The notes: generated from the letters alone by a model not told the origin. Positions 49,251 to 58,106 are shown, counted from the first letter of the stretch. The stretch is DNA of 64,000 bases from RHKX01 sp046330415 (GCA_046330415.1 JAXLSW010000009.1:62001-126000); one strand, 5' to 3'. Translations and numbers: made by a program.

Positions 49251-50600
49251 GTGAGAGCTGGGCTGAAGACACTCGCCACCTGCGCGATTGCCCTCCTCGC
49301 CGCGTCCCCGGCGAGCGCCGCCCCGCACCCCGTGAAGGTCAAACCCGGCAGCGCCTTCTACACCGTGATCGAGGCCTTCTCGGCCGGGGGAATCGACGTC
49401 GGCCAGACCGTTCGCGGATGCGCGTTCCGGCCCTACACCCATTGCCCCAGCCAGAGCTTCACGGGAGCCGAGCTGGGCGGGGCCGTCGTTCCCTACGCCG
49501 ATCTGCACGAGGTCGACGCCGCGCGCGCCGGGCTCGCGGGCGCGACGCTCGCACACGCCGATCTGCGCAAGGCGAACCTGAGCAGGACCGACGCTGCCGC
49601 GCTGATCGCGAGCTACGCGAATCTCCGGGGCGCCGATCTCAGCCGCGCGGACTTGACCCTTGGAGGACTCGCCGGGATGAAGGCGCGCGGCGCCGACCTC
49701 TCCGCCGCGACCATGTTCATCGCCGACATCAGCGACGCCGACCTTCGCGGTGCGGATCTCCGCGGTGCGAACTTCGCCGGTGGCCTCGCGGCGGGGGCTG
49801 ACCTTCGCGGCGCCGACCTTCGCGGCGCGAACCTGACGATCGCCGATCTCCACCGCGCCAAACTCCGCGGCGCGAAGCTCGCCGGCGCCACCTTCTGCAA
49901 CACGATCATGCCGAGCGGCCGGATCCGCAAGCAGCGGGAGCACTGCAAGGTCCCGAAGGGCAAGGCGACGGGACCAGCGATCGAGATCCCGCCGTCGCTT
50001 CCGATCTACACGGTCGTCAAGGCGGTCGGGAAGCCGCCCACCCCTCCCGGCGAGCGCTTCGGCAACTGCGTCATCGAGCCCTCGACGACCTGCCTGCGGG
50101 CTCACCTGGCCGGGGAGACCATCCAGGGGGCATTTCTCAGCTACTCGAACCTGATGGGCTCGAACCTGAGCCGCTCGAACCTCACCTTCGCGAACCTGAC
50201 GGCGGCGAACCTCGCAACGGTCGACCTCGGCGGCGCCGTGATCGCCGGCTCGGCCTCGGTGCGGACGCAGTTCAGCCGGGCTCGGCTCAGGGGGGTGAAC
50301 ATGACCGTCGCCGACATGGTGGGCTCGCGGTTCGCGGGAAGCGACCTGCGCGGCGCCGATGCCCGCGAAGCCAACTTCACCGACGCGCGGTTCGTGGGCG
50401 CTGACCTACGCGGCGCCGACCTCGCCGATGCCGCGATGACCGGCGCCGACCTGCGGGGCGCTCGCCTCGGGCGCGCAAACCTGAGCGGGGCGATCCTGGC
50501 CGGAGCCAGGCTCGGTGGGGACTTCCCCCGCGGGGCGACGCTCTGCAACACGGTGATGCCGGACGGATCGGTTGCCAATCCGCAGGCCTCCTGCCCCTGA
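49251..50600 (+). CDS. Secreted, internally duplicated pentapeptide-repeat protein
   Basis: 449 residues. A signal peptide (CAIALLAASPASAA) precedes two similar halves. Each half opens with a cap containing two cysteines (GCAFRPYTHC; GNCVIEPSTTC), continues with A(D/N)Lxx pentapeptide repeats such as ADLRGADLRGANF, and closes with a second Cys-containing cap (FCNTIMPSGRIRKQREHC; LCNTVMPDGSVANPQASC). The repeats should form right-handed quadrilateral beta-helices. The cysteines suggest disulfide-locked ends outside the cell. No enzymatic function is implied. The GTG start has a -10-like box 8 nt upstream. Confidence 0.85.
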   Translation: MRAGLKTLATCAIALLAASPASAAPHPVKVKPGSAFYTVIEAFSAGGIDVGQTVRGCAFRPYTHCPSQSFTGAELGGAVVPYADLHEVDAARAGLAGATLAHADLRKANLSRTDAAALIASYANLRGADLSRADLTLGGLAGMKARGADLSAATMFIADISDADLRGADLRGANFAGGLAAGADLRGADLRGANLTIADLHRAKLRGAKLAGATFCNTIMPSGRIRKQREHCKVPKGKATGPAIEIPPSLPIYTVVKAVGKPPTPPGERFGNCVIEPSTTCLRAHLAGETIQGAFLSYSNLMGSNLSRSNLTFANLTAANLATVDLGGAVIAGSASVRTQFSRARLRGVNMTVADMVGSRFAGSDLRGADAREANFTDARFVGADLRGADLADAAMTGADLRGARLGRANLSGAILAGARLGGDFPRGATLCNTVMPDGSVANPQASCP

Positions 50601-50631
50601 GCCGGCTGATCCGAACCCTCGGGACCACTCG

Positions 50632-50637
50632 TAGCCT
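50632..50637 (+). promoter_or_regulatory. -10 box before the CFA-like methyltransferase gene
   Basis: TAGCCT lies 9 nt before the ATG at 50647, in a 46-bp gap after the pentapeptide gene. Confidence 0.4.
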
Positions 50638-50646
50638 GCGGGTGAG

Positions 50647-51711
50647 ATGAGTGCACTCCAATACCGACTGCTCGACGCGGCTCTCGGCCGCGGGCTGATC
50701 CCGGATCCGGCCCTGCGCGCCGGCTCCCGCTGGGGAGCCTGGACACGAGAGCGCCGGGAGGCGCGGGGCGGCGTCGAGGCCCAGGAGGCGCGGCTGCGGG
50801 CGCTGGTCGAGCGGATGTCCAGCGGGCCGATCGCCGAGCAGGTCGCCGCCGCCAACGAGCAGCACTACGAGCTCCCGGCTGAGTTCCTGGGTTTGATCCT
50901 CGGCCCGCGGCGCAAGTACTCGGGCTGTCTGTGGAGCGAGGGCGTCCGCTCGCTCGCGGCGGCCGAGGACGCGATGCTCGCCCTCACCTGCGAGCGCGCA
51001 GGGATCGCCGACGGCCAGCGCGTGCTCGACCTCGGCTGCGGCTGGGGCTCGCTCTCGCTGTGGCTCGCGGAGCGCTACCCGGGCGCCGAGATCATCGGCG
51101 TCTCCAACTCCAACGGCCAACGCCGCCACATCGAGGCGCGCGCCGAGGAGCTCGGCCTGACGAACCTCACGATCGTCACCGCCGACGTCAACGACTTCGA
51201 GCCGGAGGGGGCGGGCGGCTTCGACCGCGTCGTCTCCGTCGAGATGTTCGAGCACATGCGCAACTGGCGCGAGCTACTGCGTCGCATCTCCACCTGGCTG
51301 GAGCCCGACGGCCGCCTCTTCGTCCACGTCTTCAGCCACCGCACGCTCCCCTACCGCTTCCAGTCGACCTGGGCGGCCGAGCGGTTCTTCACCGCCGGGC
51401 TGATGCCCTCGCACGAGCTGCTGCCGCGATTCCCCGAGGACATGCGGGTCGTCGACCGCTGGGCGGTTCCGGGAACGCACTACGCGCGGACGCTCGCCGC
51501 CTGGCTCCACAACCTCGACTCCAACCGGGCCGAGGCCGAGGCGGTCATCCGCGGTTCCGGGCTCAGCGCCTCCGATGCGCGGACGCTCATCGCGACCTGG
51601 CGGCTCTTCCTCCTCTCAACCCGCGAGATCTGGGGCTACAGGGGCGGGAACCGGTGGCTCGTCAGCCACTATCTGCTCGAGCGCGCATCCGTTCCCGCTT
51701 CGGCCCCGTAG
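50647..51711 (+). CDS. Cyclopropane-fatty-acid synthase-like SAM methyltransferase
   Basis: 354 residues. The SAM site is LDLGCGWGSLSLWLAERYP (Gly130-Gly134 core), followed by IIGVSNSNGQRRHIEARAEE. The family segment FDRVVSVEMFEHMRNWRELL and the C-terminal LASW-like AAWLHNLDSNRAEAEA and RLFLLSTREIWGY also match. Members transfer a methyl group across fatty-acyl double bonds of phospholipids, making cyclopropane or branched chains. The N-terminal 90 residues give the membrane-facing region, shorter than in E. coli CFA synthase. The specific product cannot be told. Confidence 0.86.
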   Translation: MSALQYRLLDAALGRGLIPDPALRAGSRWGAWTRERREARGGVEAQEARLRALVERMSSGPIAEQVAAANEQHYELPAEFLGLILGPRRKYSGCLWSEGVRSLAAAEDAMLALTCERAGIADGQRVLDLGCGWGSLSLWLAERYPGAEIIGVSNSNGQRRHIEARAEELGLTNLTIVTADVNDFEPEGAGGFDRVVSVEMFEHMRNWRELLRRISTWLEPDGRLFVHVFSHRTLPYRFQSTWAAERFFTAGLMPSHELLPRFPEDMRVVDRWAVPGTHYARTLAAWLHNLDSNRAEAEAVIRGSGLSASDARTLIATWRLFLLSTREIWGYRGGNRWLVSHYLLERASVPASAP

Positions 51712-51714
51712 GAT
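51709..51714 (+). promoter_or_regulatory. -10 box of a leaderless promoter for the peroxiredoxin gene
   Basis: TAGGAT, spanning the end of the methyltransferase gene, lies 6 nt before the ATG at 51721. Confidence 0.5.
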
Positions 51715-51720
51715 CAGGAC

Positions 51721-52185
51721 ATGGCGAAGCTGGACACGGGGGACGAAGCCCCCGACTTCACGCTCGAAGGGACCAAGGGCGAGTTCACGCTCAGTGAGCA
51801 CCGCGGCGAGCGCGTCGTGCTGCTCTTCTACCCGGGGGACGACACGACGGTCTGCACGAAGCAGTTCTGCTCCTATCGGGACGCCACCGACGACATCGCG
51901 GACCTTGACGCGACGATCGTCGGGATCTCGACCCAGGACATGGATTCCCACCGCGCCTTCACGTCCAAGCACAACCTGACCACACAGCTTCTCGCCGACC
52001 CCGACCACGCGGTCTCCGACGCCTATGGCGTCTACGCGAAGCGCCTGAGCATGGCCAAGCGCACCGTCTTCATCATCGACGAGGACGGCAGGATCGCCCA
52101 CCGGCACGCGAACTTCATGTCGATGACCTATGACGACGTCGAGGACCTGAAGCAAGCGCTGGCGAAGCTGCCGGCCCGCTCCTGA
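51721..52185 (+). CDS. bcp: BCP-type peroxiredoxin
   Basis: 154 residues of thioredoxin fold. The active site TVCTKQFC places the peroxidatic Cys at 45 and the resolving Cys at 50, the spacing of E. coli BCP. It reduces hydroperoxides using thioredoxin. DPDHAVSDAYGVY and KRTVFIIDEDGRI follow the family pattern. It lies directly after the methyltransferase gene with only 9 bp between, although it has its own -10-like box. Confidence 0.9.
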   Translation: MAKLDTGDEAPDFTLEGTKGEFTLSEHRGERVVLLFYPGDDTTVCTKQFCSYRDATDDIADLDATIVGISTQDMDSHRAFTSKHNLTTQLLADPDHAVSDAYGVYAKRLSMAKRTVFIIDEDGRIAHRHANFMSMTYDDVEDLKQALAKLPARS

Positions 52186-52202
52186 GCGGACGCCGAGCCC
52201 GT

Positions 52203-53720
52203 TCAGGCCACCGAGCTCACCTCGGGCGGCAAGCCGGCGACGGCGTCGGCGCTCAGGTCGAAGCCGAGGTCGCGCCCGAAGAGGAACTGGCTCGCGGGCA
52301 CGTGCAGCGGGCGGTGCGAGTCGAGACCGGCGATCCGCAGGGTCTCGAGCACGATCATCAGGTTGACCAGGCGCGAGCGGCGCTTCAGGTAGTAGAGGTC
52401 GTGGGAGAGCTTCCAGGCGGTCCCCAGCGTGGAGCCGGCGTATCCGCACCGCACCTGCGCCCAGCCGGTGACCCCGGGCTTGATCAGGTGTCGGCGCCGG
52501 TAGTTGGGCAGCGTCCGCTCGAGCTCGGCGACCATCTCGGGCCGCTCCGGCCGCGGCCCGACGAACGTCATGTCGCCGCGGATCACGTTGAGGAGCTGCG
52601 GCAGCTCGTCGAGATGGAGCCGCCGCAGCACCCGGCCGACCGGCGTCACGCGCGGGTCGGCGGCGGTGGACCACTGCGCGCCCTCGGCCTCGGAGTCGGT
52701 GCGCATCGTCCGGAACTTGAGGACGTCGAACTCGCGACCGCCCTCGCCGACCCGCTTCTGCCGGTAGAGGACCGGCCCGCGGCTGGTCAGCCTCACCGCC
52801 AGCGCCGAGAGCAGCATGAACGGACTCAGCAGGATCGCCAGCGGGATCGCCTCGAGGATCTCGAGGACGCGGTCGGTGAGCGGGCGGGTGGTGTTGAACT
52901 CCGGATGCATCAGGTAGAGGAACCAACGCTCGTCGATCGCGCCGAGCGGCACATGGCCGAACAGCGCCTCGTAGAGCTGGTCGGCGCCGATCGTCCGCAC
53001 CGGCAGATCGACCAGGACCTCGACGCCGCCCGCCGGCTTGCCCGCGACCGCGCCCGGCGCGAAGGATCCGCCGACGCGGGCGATCAGGTCGATGTCGTTG
53101 GCGACGACGATCTCCCGCAGCTCCTCGGGGTCCGCGGCGTCGATCCAGCCGATCACCATCGCCTCCTCGATCCCGGTCTCGGCGAGCTCGCGCTCCAGCG
53201 CGATCGCGAAGTCGGGAGCGGCGAGCGTCGCGATCCGGACCGGCCGCCTCCGCAGCGCCCACGGCATCGCCGCCTCGATGACGAGGGCCGTCAGGGCCGC
53301 CGCCGCACCTGCGAGCAGCGCGTCGATCGAGCCGACCGAGAACGAGCGCGGCCCGAGAAGATCGGCGAGCGCGAAGATGCCGCAGCCGAGCACCGGTGGG
53401 ATCAGGGCCAGGGCGATCCGCGTGGCCGGCATCAGGTGCAGCGGCATCGGGAAGCGGCGAAGCGGCGCCGCCACGAGCCCGACGACGGCGCCGAGCAGGA
53501 GCCCCGATCCCAATCCGGAGGCCAAGATCCCGACCACCGCGGCGGCCAACGCGGGGAGCAGCTCGCGCGCCCGCGCCCAGGCGGCGCGGGCGGCCAGCGA
53601 GTCCGGCACCCGGCTCTCCGAGAGCCCGAGAGGGCGGCGGAAGCGCCGGCCCGCGCCGTCCGGTAGGGGGGCATACAGACGCAGGCGCCAGCTCGGATGT
53701 CTGTTGTCTGCTCGCTCCAT
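52203..53720 (-). CDS. Polyprenyl-phosphate hexose-1-phosphate transferase (WbaP/WcaJ type)
   Basis: 505 residues. Four N-terminal membrane helices, a central CoA-binding-like Rossmann domain, then a fifth helix and the catalytic domain: YRQKRVGEGGREFDVLKFRT, LRRLHLDELPQLLNVIRGDM (acidic active-site pair), FVGPRPERPEM and KPGVTGWAQVRCGY. It starts exopolysaccharide or glycan assembly by moving a sugar-1-phosphate to undecaprenyl phosphate. It could initiate the glycan served by the epimerase/GT2 cassette at 34-39 kb, though they are 13 kb apart. A GTG at 53723 is an alternative start. Confidence 0.92.
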   Translation of the reverse strand: MERADNRHPSWRLRLYAPLPDGAGRRFRRPLGLSESRVPDSLAARAAWARARELLPALAAAVVGILASGLGSGLLLGAVVGLVAAPLRRFPMPLHLMPATRIALALIPPVLGCGIFALADLLGPRSFSVGSIDALLAGAAAALTALVIEAAMPWALRRRPVRIATLAAPDFAIALERELAETGIEEAMVIGWIDAADPEELREIVVANDIDLIARVGGSFAPGAVAGKPAGGVEVLVDLPVRTIGADQLYEALFGHVPLGAIDERWFLYLMHPEFNTTRPLTDRVLEILEAIPLAILLSPFMLLSALAVRLTSRGPVLYRQKRVGEGGREFDVLKFRTMRTDSEAEGAQWSTAADPRVTPVGRVLRRLHLDELPQLLNVIRGDMTFVGPRPERPEMVAELERTLPNYRRRHLIKPGVTGWAQVRCGYAGSTLGTAWKLSHDLYYLKRRSRLVNLMIVLETLRIAGLDSHRPLHVPASQFLFGRDLGFDLSADAVAGLPPEVSSVA

Positions 53721-53754
53721 CACATCCCGGACGGCTTCCGCCCGGGATGAAGGT

Positions 53755-54801
53755 TCACAAGCGGATCAGACGCCCTCCGGGCGCACCGCGGCAGAACCGG
53801 GTGCGCCACGCCGAGCGGCCTCCGCCGCGCGCGCTCGAGGCCGCCGTGCTCGAGCGCGGCGCTCGCCGCCTCCTCCCAGACGAGCGCGCCGCCGCGGGTG
53901 CGGACGCTCGCCCGCAACCTCCCCCGAGATGCTCGAGCGCCCCGGCGACGTTGCGGCGCTCGCGCGGCAGCGGCACCGGCAGGACGTGGGAGGCGCCGCG
54001 AGGCGCCGTCCCCTCGACCTCGACGCGCCAGCGGCCGCTGCGCCCGCGCAGGAGCCAGCGCTCGTCGCTCACCTCCGCCACGACCGGCGACGTGAGCGGG
54101 TTGCCGAGCCGCAGCAGGCGCCCGTCGGGGAGCCTGACCACGAGGCCGGTGACCTCGGTGCGAAACGGTCCTGAGTTGATCTGCCCACCGGCGAAGGCCA
54201 CGCAGGCGCCGGGCTCGGCGAAGCCCTGCGCCTGGCCCCACCACCAGGCGTCCGGGAAGCCGCCCCGCCCCCAGTTCTTCTCCCCGTAGACCTGCCAGCC
54301 GTCGAGCTCCCACCGCTCGTCCCCGAGGACCGCCGTCCCGCTCGCCCGCCCGCCGAGCAGCCACGGATGCCAGTACTGGTTGAGCGCCGGCACCGACTGG
54401 AAGTAGCTCGAGCCCCCGAAGGCCCGCCGCCCCCACGGCATCGGCTGGGCGACGTCGACGTCGAGGTGCGCGTCGGGCCCCAGATCCACCCGCAGGCTCG
54501 CCTCCATCCCGGCGAACGCGGCTCCGGCGAACGCGCCGAGGCGATCGCGGTCAGCGCGGCCCTCGGCGTGCTCGATGGCCCGCAGGAAGCCGTTCGGATG
54601 GGCGGCGAGCCCGAGCGTCGACCAGGAACCGTCGTCGGCCTGGTTGATGCCGCAGAGCGCGATGAGGACGCGACCGTCCCCGCGCGGAGCCGTGAAGCGC
54701 CAGAAGTAGCCCTCCATGCGAACGCCCGGATGCGCTCGCAGCACGTCGCCGAAAGGAAGGTCGGCCCCGGTCCCGCGATAGATGCTCAGTGGCCCCCGCA
54801 T
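53755..54801 (-). CDS. Tocopherol cyclase-family protein, C-terminus frameshifted
   Basis: 348 residues as read. The family core is clear: RMEGYFWRFTAPRGDGR, LNQYWHPWLLGG, and WQVYGEKNWGRGGFPDAWWW with its conserved EKNWG. Plant and cyanobacterial members cyclise phytyl-quinols; in actinomycetes the substrate is unknown. After LEHLGG (near 53925) the frame goes wrong. The reading shifted by one missing base continues LRASVRTRGGALVWEEAASAALEHGG, which restores the family's C-terminal strand and would stop at 53720. The break sits at a run of G residues. Confidence 0.78.
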   Translation of the reverse strand: MRGPLSIYRGTGADLPFGDVLRAHPGVRMEGYFWRFTAPRGDGRVLIALCGINQADDGSWSTLGLAAHPNGFLRAIEHAEGRADRDRLGAFAGAAFAGMEASLRVDLGPDAHLDVDVAQPMPWGRRAFGGSSYFQSVPALNQYWHPWLLGGRASGTAVLGDERWELDGWQVYGEKNWGRGGFPDAWWWGQAQGFAEPGACVAFAGGQINSGPFRTEVTGLVVRLPDGRLLRLGNPLTSPVVAEVSDERWLLRGRSGRWRVEVEGTAPRGASHVLPVPLPRERRNVAGALEHLGGGCGRASAPAAARSSGRRRRAPRSSTAASSARGGGRSAWRTRFCRGAPGGRLIRL

Positions 54802-54825
54802 CGGGGAACCTTCGCATCCGCGAGG

Positions 54826-56040
54826 TCAGCGGCGCCTGTCGACCACCCGGAAGCCGATCTTCCTGACCGGTCCGCGCTCGCCGGCAGCGCCGAGTGCAAC
54901 GACCCGGAACGTGTGGCGCCCGGGCTTCACCTCGTAGCTCCTGGGCGATCCGCAGCGCCGCTCCTTCTTCCTGTCGATCCGACAGGCGAACGAGGAGGCC
55001 GCGCTCTCCGCCGCGAAGCGGAAACGCACGCGTGCGCGCTTGCCGTGGCGCAGCTTGATCAGGCTCTTCGGCCGCTTCAGGATCGAGACTCGCGAGGTCG
55101 GCGGCTGCAGCGGGCCCGCCTTCGCCGCGAGGAAGGCCATGATCGCGGCCGTCTCACCGGACTGATCGGTCGGCGAGCCGACCGCCGCGTTGATCCCCTC
55201 GTGGTCGTAGGGAGCCCTGAAGACCGAGGTCGCGGGATCCTGGCCGAGCAGCGTCGCCATCCGCTCGGTGCTCGCGATCCTTCCCGGCGCCTTCGACTGG
55301 GTGACGAGCAGGAAGTCCGGGTCGCCCGGGTCGGCGTAGTTCGTCGCCGAGTACCTGGCCCACGACCCATCGGCGGCGTTCTCCTCGGGGGTCGCGACCG
55401 CGTTGTAGATCATCGTCTTGGCGCTGGCGGTGCCGGTCGTCGCCCGCTGGGTGATGTCGTAGGTGTCGGTGTCGAGCGAGACCGTCCCGATCAGATGGGC
55501 GGGATCGACACCCCAGCCGGCCACGTAGCTCGGATCGGTTGAGAGCAGGGAGACGAGCTGGGCGCCGGCGGAGTGACCGATGAGGAGGATCCGGCGCGGG
55601 TCACCGCCATAGGAGGCGACGTTCCGGTCGAGCCAGCCGACGGCCTCGGCGACGTCGGAGGGGATCGTCGGGAAGCGCACGCGGCTCGGCGGGTAGCTGA
55701 GGTCGACCGGGCTGTTGGCGAGCCGGTAGTTGACGCTCGCGAAGACGTAGCCGGCACCGGTGAAGAGGTTGATCTTGTCGGTGAGCTTGTTGCTCTTGTC
55801 GCCGTTGGCCCAGCCGCCGCCGTGCACGTAGACGACGACGGGGCGCGACGCCCCGGCGCTGACGTCGTCGGGGGCGTAGAGGTCGAGCTGGTTGAGCCGC
55901 GGCGGGTTCGGGACCGGCGTCCCGTCGAGGTCGTAGACGATGTTCTTGTAGGACTTCGCCGCGCCGGCCGGAGCGGCCATGGCGAGCGTCGCGAGGACGG
56001 CGCCTGCCACCACGGCGACTATCTTCAACCACGCCTGCAT
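54826..56040 (-). CDS. Secreted carboxylesterase-like hydrolase with C-terminal beta domain
   Basis: 404 residues. A signal peptide (VVAGAVLATLAMAAPAGAA) leads to an alpha/beta hydrolase with oxyanion motif HGGGW (73-77) and nucleophile GHSAGA (Ser157); YDHEGI near 290 gives the catalytic His. A Lys/Arg-rich linker then joins a C-terminal Ig-like beta domain of about 80 residues with one Cys pair (FACRIDRKKERRCG) ending EVKPGRHTFRVVAL. Such add-on domains are common in secreted proteins of these organisms. It probably acts on extracellular esters. Confidence 0.85.
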   Translation of the reverse strand: MQAWLKIVAVVAGAVLATLAMAAPAGAAKSYKNIVYDLDGTPVPNPPRLNQLDLYAPDDVSAGASRPVVVYVHGGGWANGDKSNKLTDKINLFTGAGYVFASVNYRLANSPVDLSYPPSRVRFPTIPSDVAEAVGWLDRNVASYGGDPRRILLIGHSAGAQLVSLLSTDPSYVAGWGVDPAHLIGTVSLDTDTYDITQRATTGTASAKTMIYNAVATPEENAADGSWARYSATNYADPGDPDFLLVTQSKAPGRIASTERMATLLGQDPATSVFRAPYDHEGINAAVGSPTDQSGETAAIMAFLAAKAGPLQPPTSRVSILKRPKSLIKLRHGKRARVRFRFAAESAASSFACRIDRKKERRCGSPRSYEVKPGRHTFRVVALGAAGERGPVRKIGFRVVDRRR

Positions 56041-56080
56041 GCTCCTCCCAACACGAGCGACCGGCGGGCGATGCGGTCCT

Positions 56081-56431
56081 TCAGAAGTCCTCGAGGACGA
56101 TCGTCTCGATCGCGATGTCCTGCTCGACGTCGTGGTCGCTCAGGAAGGCGGCGGCGTGGCGTCCCGTCGTCTGCTCGACGAGGCGGATCATCTCCTTGCT
56201 CATCGCTGCCTGGAACTTGCGGCGCATGCCGCGGACGACGTCTCCGTCGCCGCTGTCGACGAGCGTGCGCTCGGCGCGGGTCAGGGTGTCCCGGCAGATC
56301 GTGGTCACGAAGGCATCGGTGACCGTGGTCTGCGCGGTGGTCGGCCCGCGCCCGAGGAAGTCCTTGTAGATCGCGACCATCCCCCGCGAGATCGTCTGCT
56401 GGTCGGTCGCTCTGTCCCTGACGTCCGGCAC
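56081..56431 (-). CDS. MpsC/DUF2294 family protein
   Basis: 116 residues matching DUF2294 (renamed MpsC after a staphylococcal Na+-translocating membrane-potential system): ISRGMVAIYKDFLGRGPTTAQ at the start, TLTRAERTLVDSGDGDVV, and KFQAAMSKEMIRLVEQTTGR near the end. There is no membrane segment. Its role is poorly known outside staphylococci. Start: GTG 56431, 7 nt after a perfect TAGAAT box. Confidence 0.82.
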   Translation of the reverse strand: MPDVRDRATDQQTISRGMVAIYKDFLGRGPTTAQTTVTDAFVTTICRDTLTRAERTLVDSGDGDVVRGMRRKFQAAMSKEMIRLVEQTTGRHAAAFLSDHDVEQDIAIETIVLEDF

Positions 56432-56438
56432 CGGGTGG

Positions 56439-56444
56439 ATTCTA
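56439..56444 (-). promoter_or_regulatory. -10 box of a leaderless promoter for the MpsC-like gene
   Basis: On the minus strand TAGAAT lies 7 nt before the GTG at 56431. This is the best consensus match among the leaderless promoters here. Confidence 0.6.
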
Positions 56445-56470
56445 TGCGCGCAAGGCGTCGGCACTCGGAA

Positions 56471-56476
56471 TAGGGT
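56471..56476 (+). promoter_or_regulatory. -10 box of a leadered promoter with strong ribosome site
   Basis: TAGGGT at 56471-56476 is followed by a leader of about 30 bp containing AAGGAG at 56500-56505, seven bases before the GTG at 56513. It contrasts with the leaderless promoter that faces the other way in the same gap. Confidence 0.42.
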
Positions 56477-56512
56477 GCAGCGAGCCAGAAACCGGAGGGA
56501 AGGAGACAGACT

Positions 56513-57502
56513 GTGACCGCAGACCAGGGAGCCGGGGCGCCACCGCCCCCGCCGCCGCCTCAGTACGGAGGGGGAGCAGCATCGCCACGGCCGGCGGCGA
56601 GCTCGCCATCGCCTTGGGAGATCGTCGTCATGGCGAGCGGCGTGCTGATGCTGATCTTCTCCTTCCTCGCCTTCTACAAGGTCGATGGGGGCGGCCTCTT
56701 CGAGAGCCAGAAGTGGAGCGCCTGGTCCAACGCGCTCAGCCTCTTCCCGCTGACCACGATCGTCGTCATCGCGACGGTCGGGCTCGCCGTGGTGGTGGCC
56801 GTCAACCGCTTCGCCAGCGCTGGGCTGCCGGAACGGGTCGGGCTCTACTCGTGGTCCGACCTGCGGCTGCTCGTCGGGGTGCTCGGGACGATCACGTTGC
56901 TCAGCTTCATGTTCCGATCCGGTGGGATCGACAAGGGCATCGGCCTCTACATCTGCACCCTCGCCGGGATCGGCCTGATCGCCGGCGCGGTGATGGAACG
57001 CTCCGAGGCGGGTCTGAACACCGCCGACGACACCGATTCCGGCGGGCCGCCATCCCCGGGTGACTGGGTGATCGTCGGAGCGGGCGTGGTGATCCTGATC
57101 GGTTCGTTCCTCAACGTCATCGAGGAGACCAGCGCCTGGGGTGAGGCCGCGTTCCCGATCTACGCGATCCCGGCGATCCTCGGCGTGGTGATGGCGATCC
57201 ACATCGTCGTCACGAAGCTCGCGGGAGCCGACCTACCCGGCTCGATCCTCGGGTTGAGCTGGAACCAGATCCACATCGCCCTCGGGGGCTGGGCGGCGCT
57301 GACGATGATCTGCCTGCTGATCGGGAGGATCACCGTCGAGGGCGACGACGTGAGCCGGAAGATCGGCTTCTGGATCATGCTGCTCGCGGCGATCGGCCTC
57401 GCCGTCGGCGCGGTGATGAGGCTGCAGGAGGTGAACCGGCCCGGGACGCCGGTGGCGCCGCCGCCGGGCGGGAGCCCGCCCCCGCCCCCGCCACCCGCTT
57501 AG
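56513..57502 (+). CDS. Internally duplicated four-helix membrane protein with Pro-rich ends
   Basis: 329 residues. A Pro/Gly-rich N-terminus (polyproline run at 10-16) and a Pro-rich C-terminus flank two related membrane modules of about four helices each: module 1 at about 34-165 (PWEIVVMASGVLMLIFSFL ... LIAGAVM) and module 2 at about 186-305 (DWVIVGAGVVILIGSFLNV ... AVGAVM). The matching start and end phrases show an internal duplication. No named family is recognised. The proline tails may bind cytoplasmic partners. Confidence 0.72.
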   Translation: MTADQGAGAPPPPPPPQYGGGAASPRPAASSPSPWEIVVMASGVLMLIFSFLAFYKVDGGGLFESQKWSAWSNALSLFPLTTIVVIATVGLAVVVAVNRFASAGLPERVGLYSWSDLRLLVGVLGTITLLSFMFRSGGIDKGIGLYICTLAGIGLIAGAVMERSEAGLNTADDTDSGGPPSPGDWVIVGAGVVILIGSFLNVIEETSAWGEAAFPIYAIPAILGVVMAIHIVVTKLAGADLPGSILGLSWNQIHIALGGWAALTMICLLIGRITVEGDDVSRKIGFWIMLLAAIGLAVGAVMRLQEVNRPGTPVAPPPGGSPPPPPPPA

Positions 57503-57528
57503 CCGCGGGCGAGCGAACCCACTGAGCA

Positions 57529-57556
57529 CCAGCGGCGGCCTCCGGGCCGCCGCTGG
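57529..57556 (+). terminator. Strong hairpin terminator after the membrane protein
   Basis: CCAGCGGCGGCC (57529-57540) and its complement (57545-57556) form a perfect 12-bp stem with a TCCG loop in the convergent gap before ogt. Only a weak T-rich stretch (TCGTT) follows. Confidence 0.7.
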
Positions 57557-57598
57557 TCGTTCCGGGCAGGTCCGCGCTGCTGCAGCGCCCACCCGCGG

Positions 57599-58099
57599 CT
57601 AGAAGAGCTGCCCGCGCTGCTCCGGCTCGGGCTGCTCGAGCTCGAGCAGGAGGCGCTTGCGCTCGAGCCCTCCCGCGTAGCCGGTGAGGCCGCCGTCGGC
57701 GCCGAGGACGCGATGGCAGGGGACGAGGATGCTCAGCGGGTTGTGGCCGACGGCCTGTCCCACCCGGCGCGCCAGCGACGGATCACCGAGCTCGGTCGCG
57801 AGCGCGCCATAGGTCGTCGTCGATCCGTAGGGGATGGAGTCGATCAGCCTCCACACGCTGCGCTCGAAGTCGTCGCCGCGCCCCTCGAGCGGCACCTCGA
57901 ACCCCTCGCGCTCCCCGTCGAGGTACTCGGCGATCTGCGCGGCCGCCCGGGCGAGCAGATCGTCCCCGTCGAGGCGCGGGCCGAAGTCGCCCTCGGCCGA
58001 GCCGTACCAGTGATCGGGGAAGTAGAGCCCGACGATCGCGCCGCCGTCGGCGACGAGGATGAGCTCGCCGAGCATCGTCTCGATTCGCGTGTGTCGCAT
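57599..58099 (-). CDS. ogt: Methylated-DNA--protein-cysteine methyltransferase
   Basis: 166 residues. The alkyl-acceptor motif PCHRV has Cys128; SVWRLIDSIPYGSTTTYGALA upstream and GGLTGYAGGLERKRLLLELE downstream are standard for Ogt/MGMT. It removes methyl groups from O6-methylguanine in a suicide reaction. Start: ATG at 58099, with TACACA 7 nt upstream; in-frame ATGs at 58105 and 58123 are alternatives but lie across that box. Confidence 0.93.
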   Translation of the reverse strand: MRHTRIETMLGELILVADGGAIVGLYFPDHWYGSAEGDFGPRLDGDDLLARAAAQIAEYLDGEREGFEVPLEGRGDDFERSVWRLIDSIPYGSTTTYGALATELGDPSLARRVGQAVGHNPLSILVPCHRVLGADGGLTGYAGGLERKRLLLELEQPEPEQRGQLF

Positions 58100-58106
58100 G
58101 ATCATG

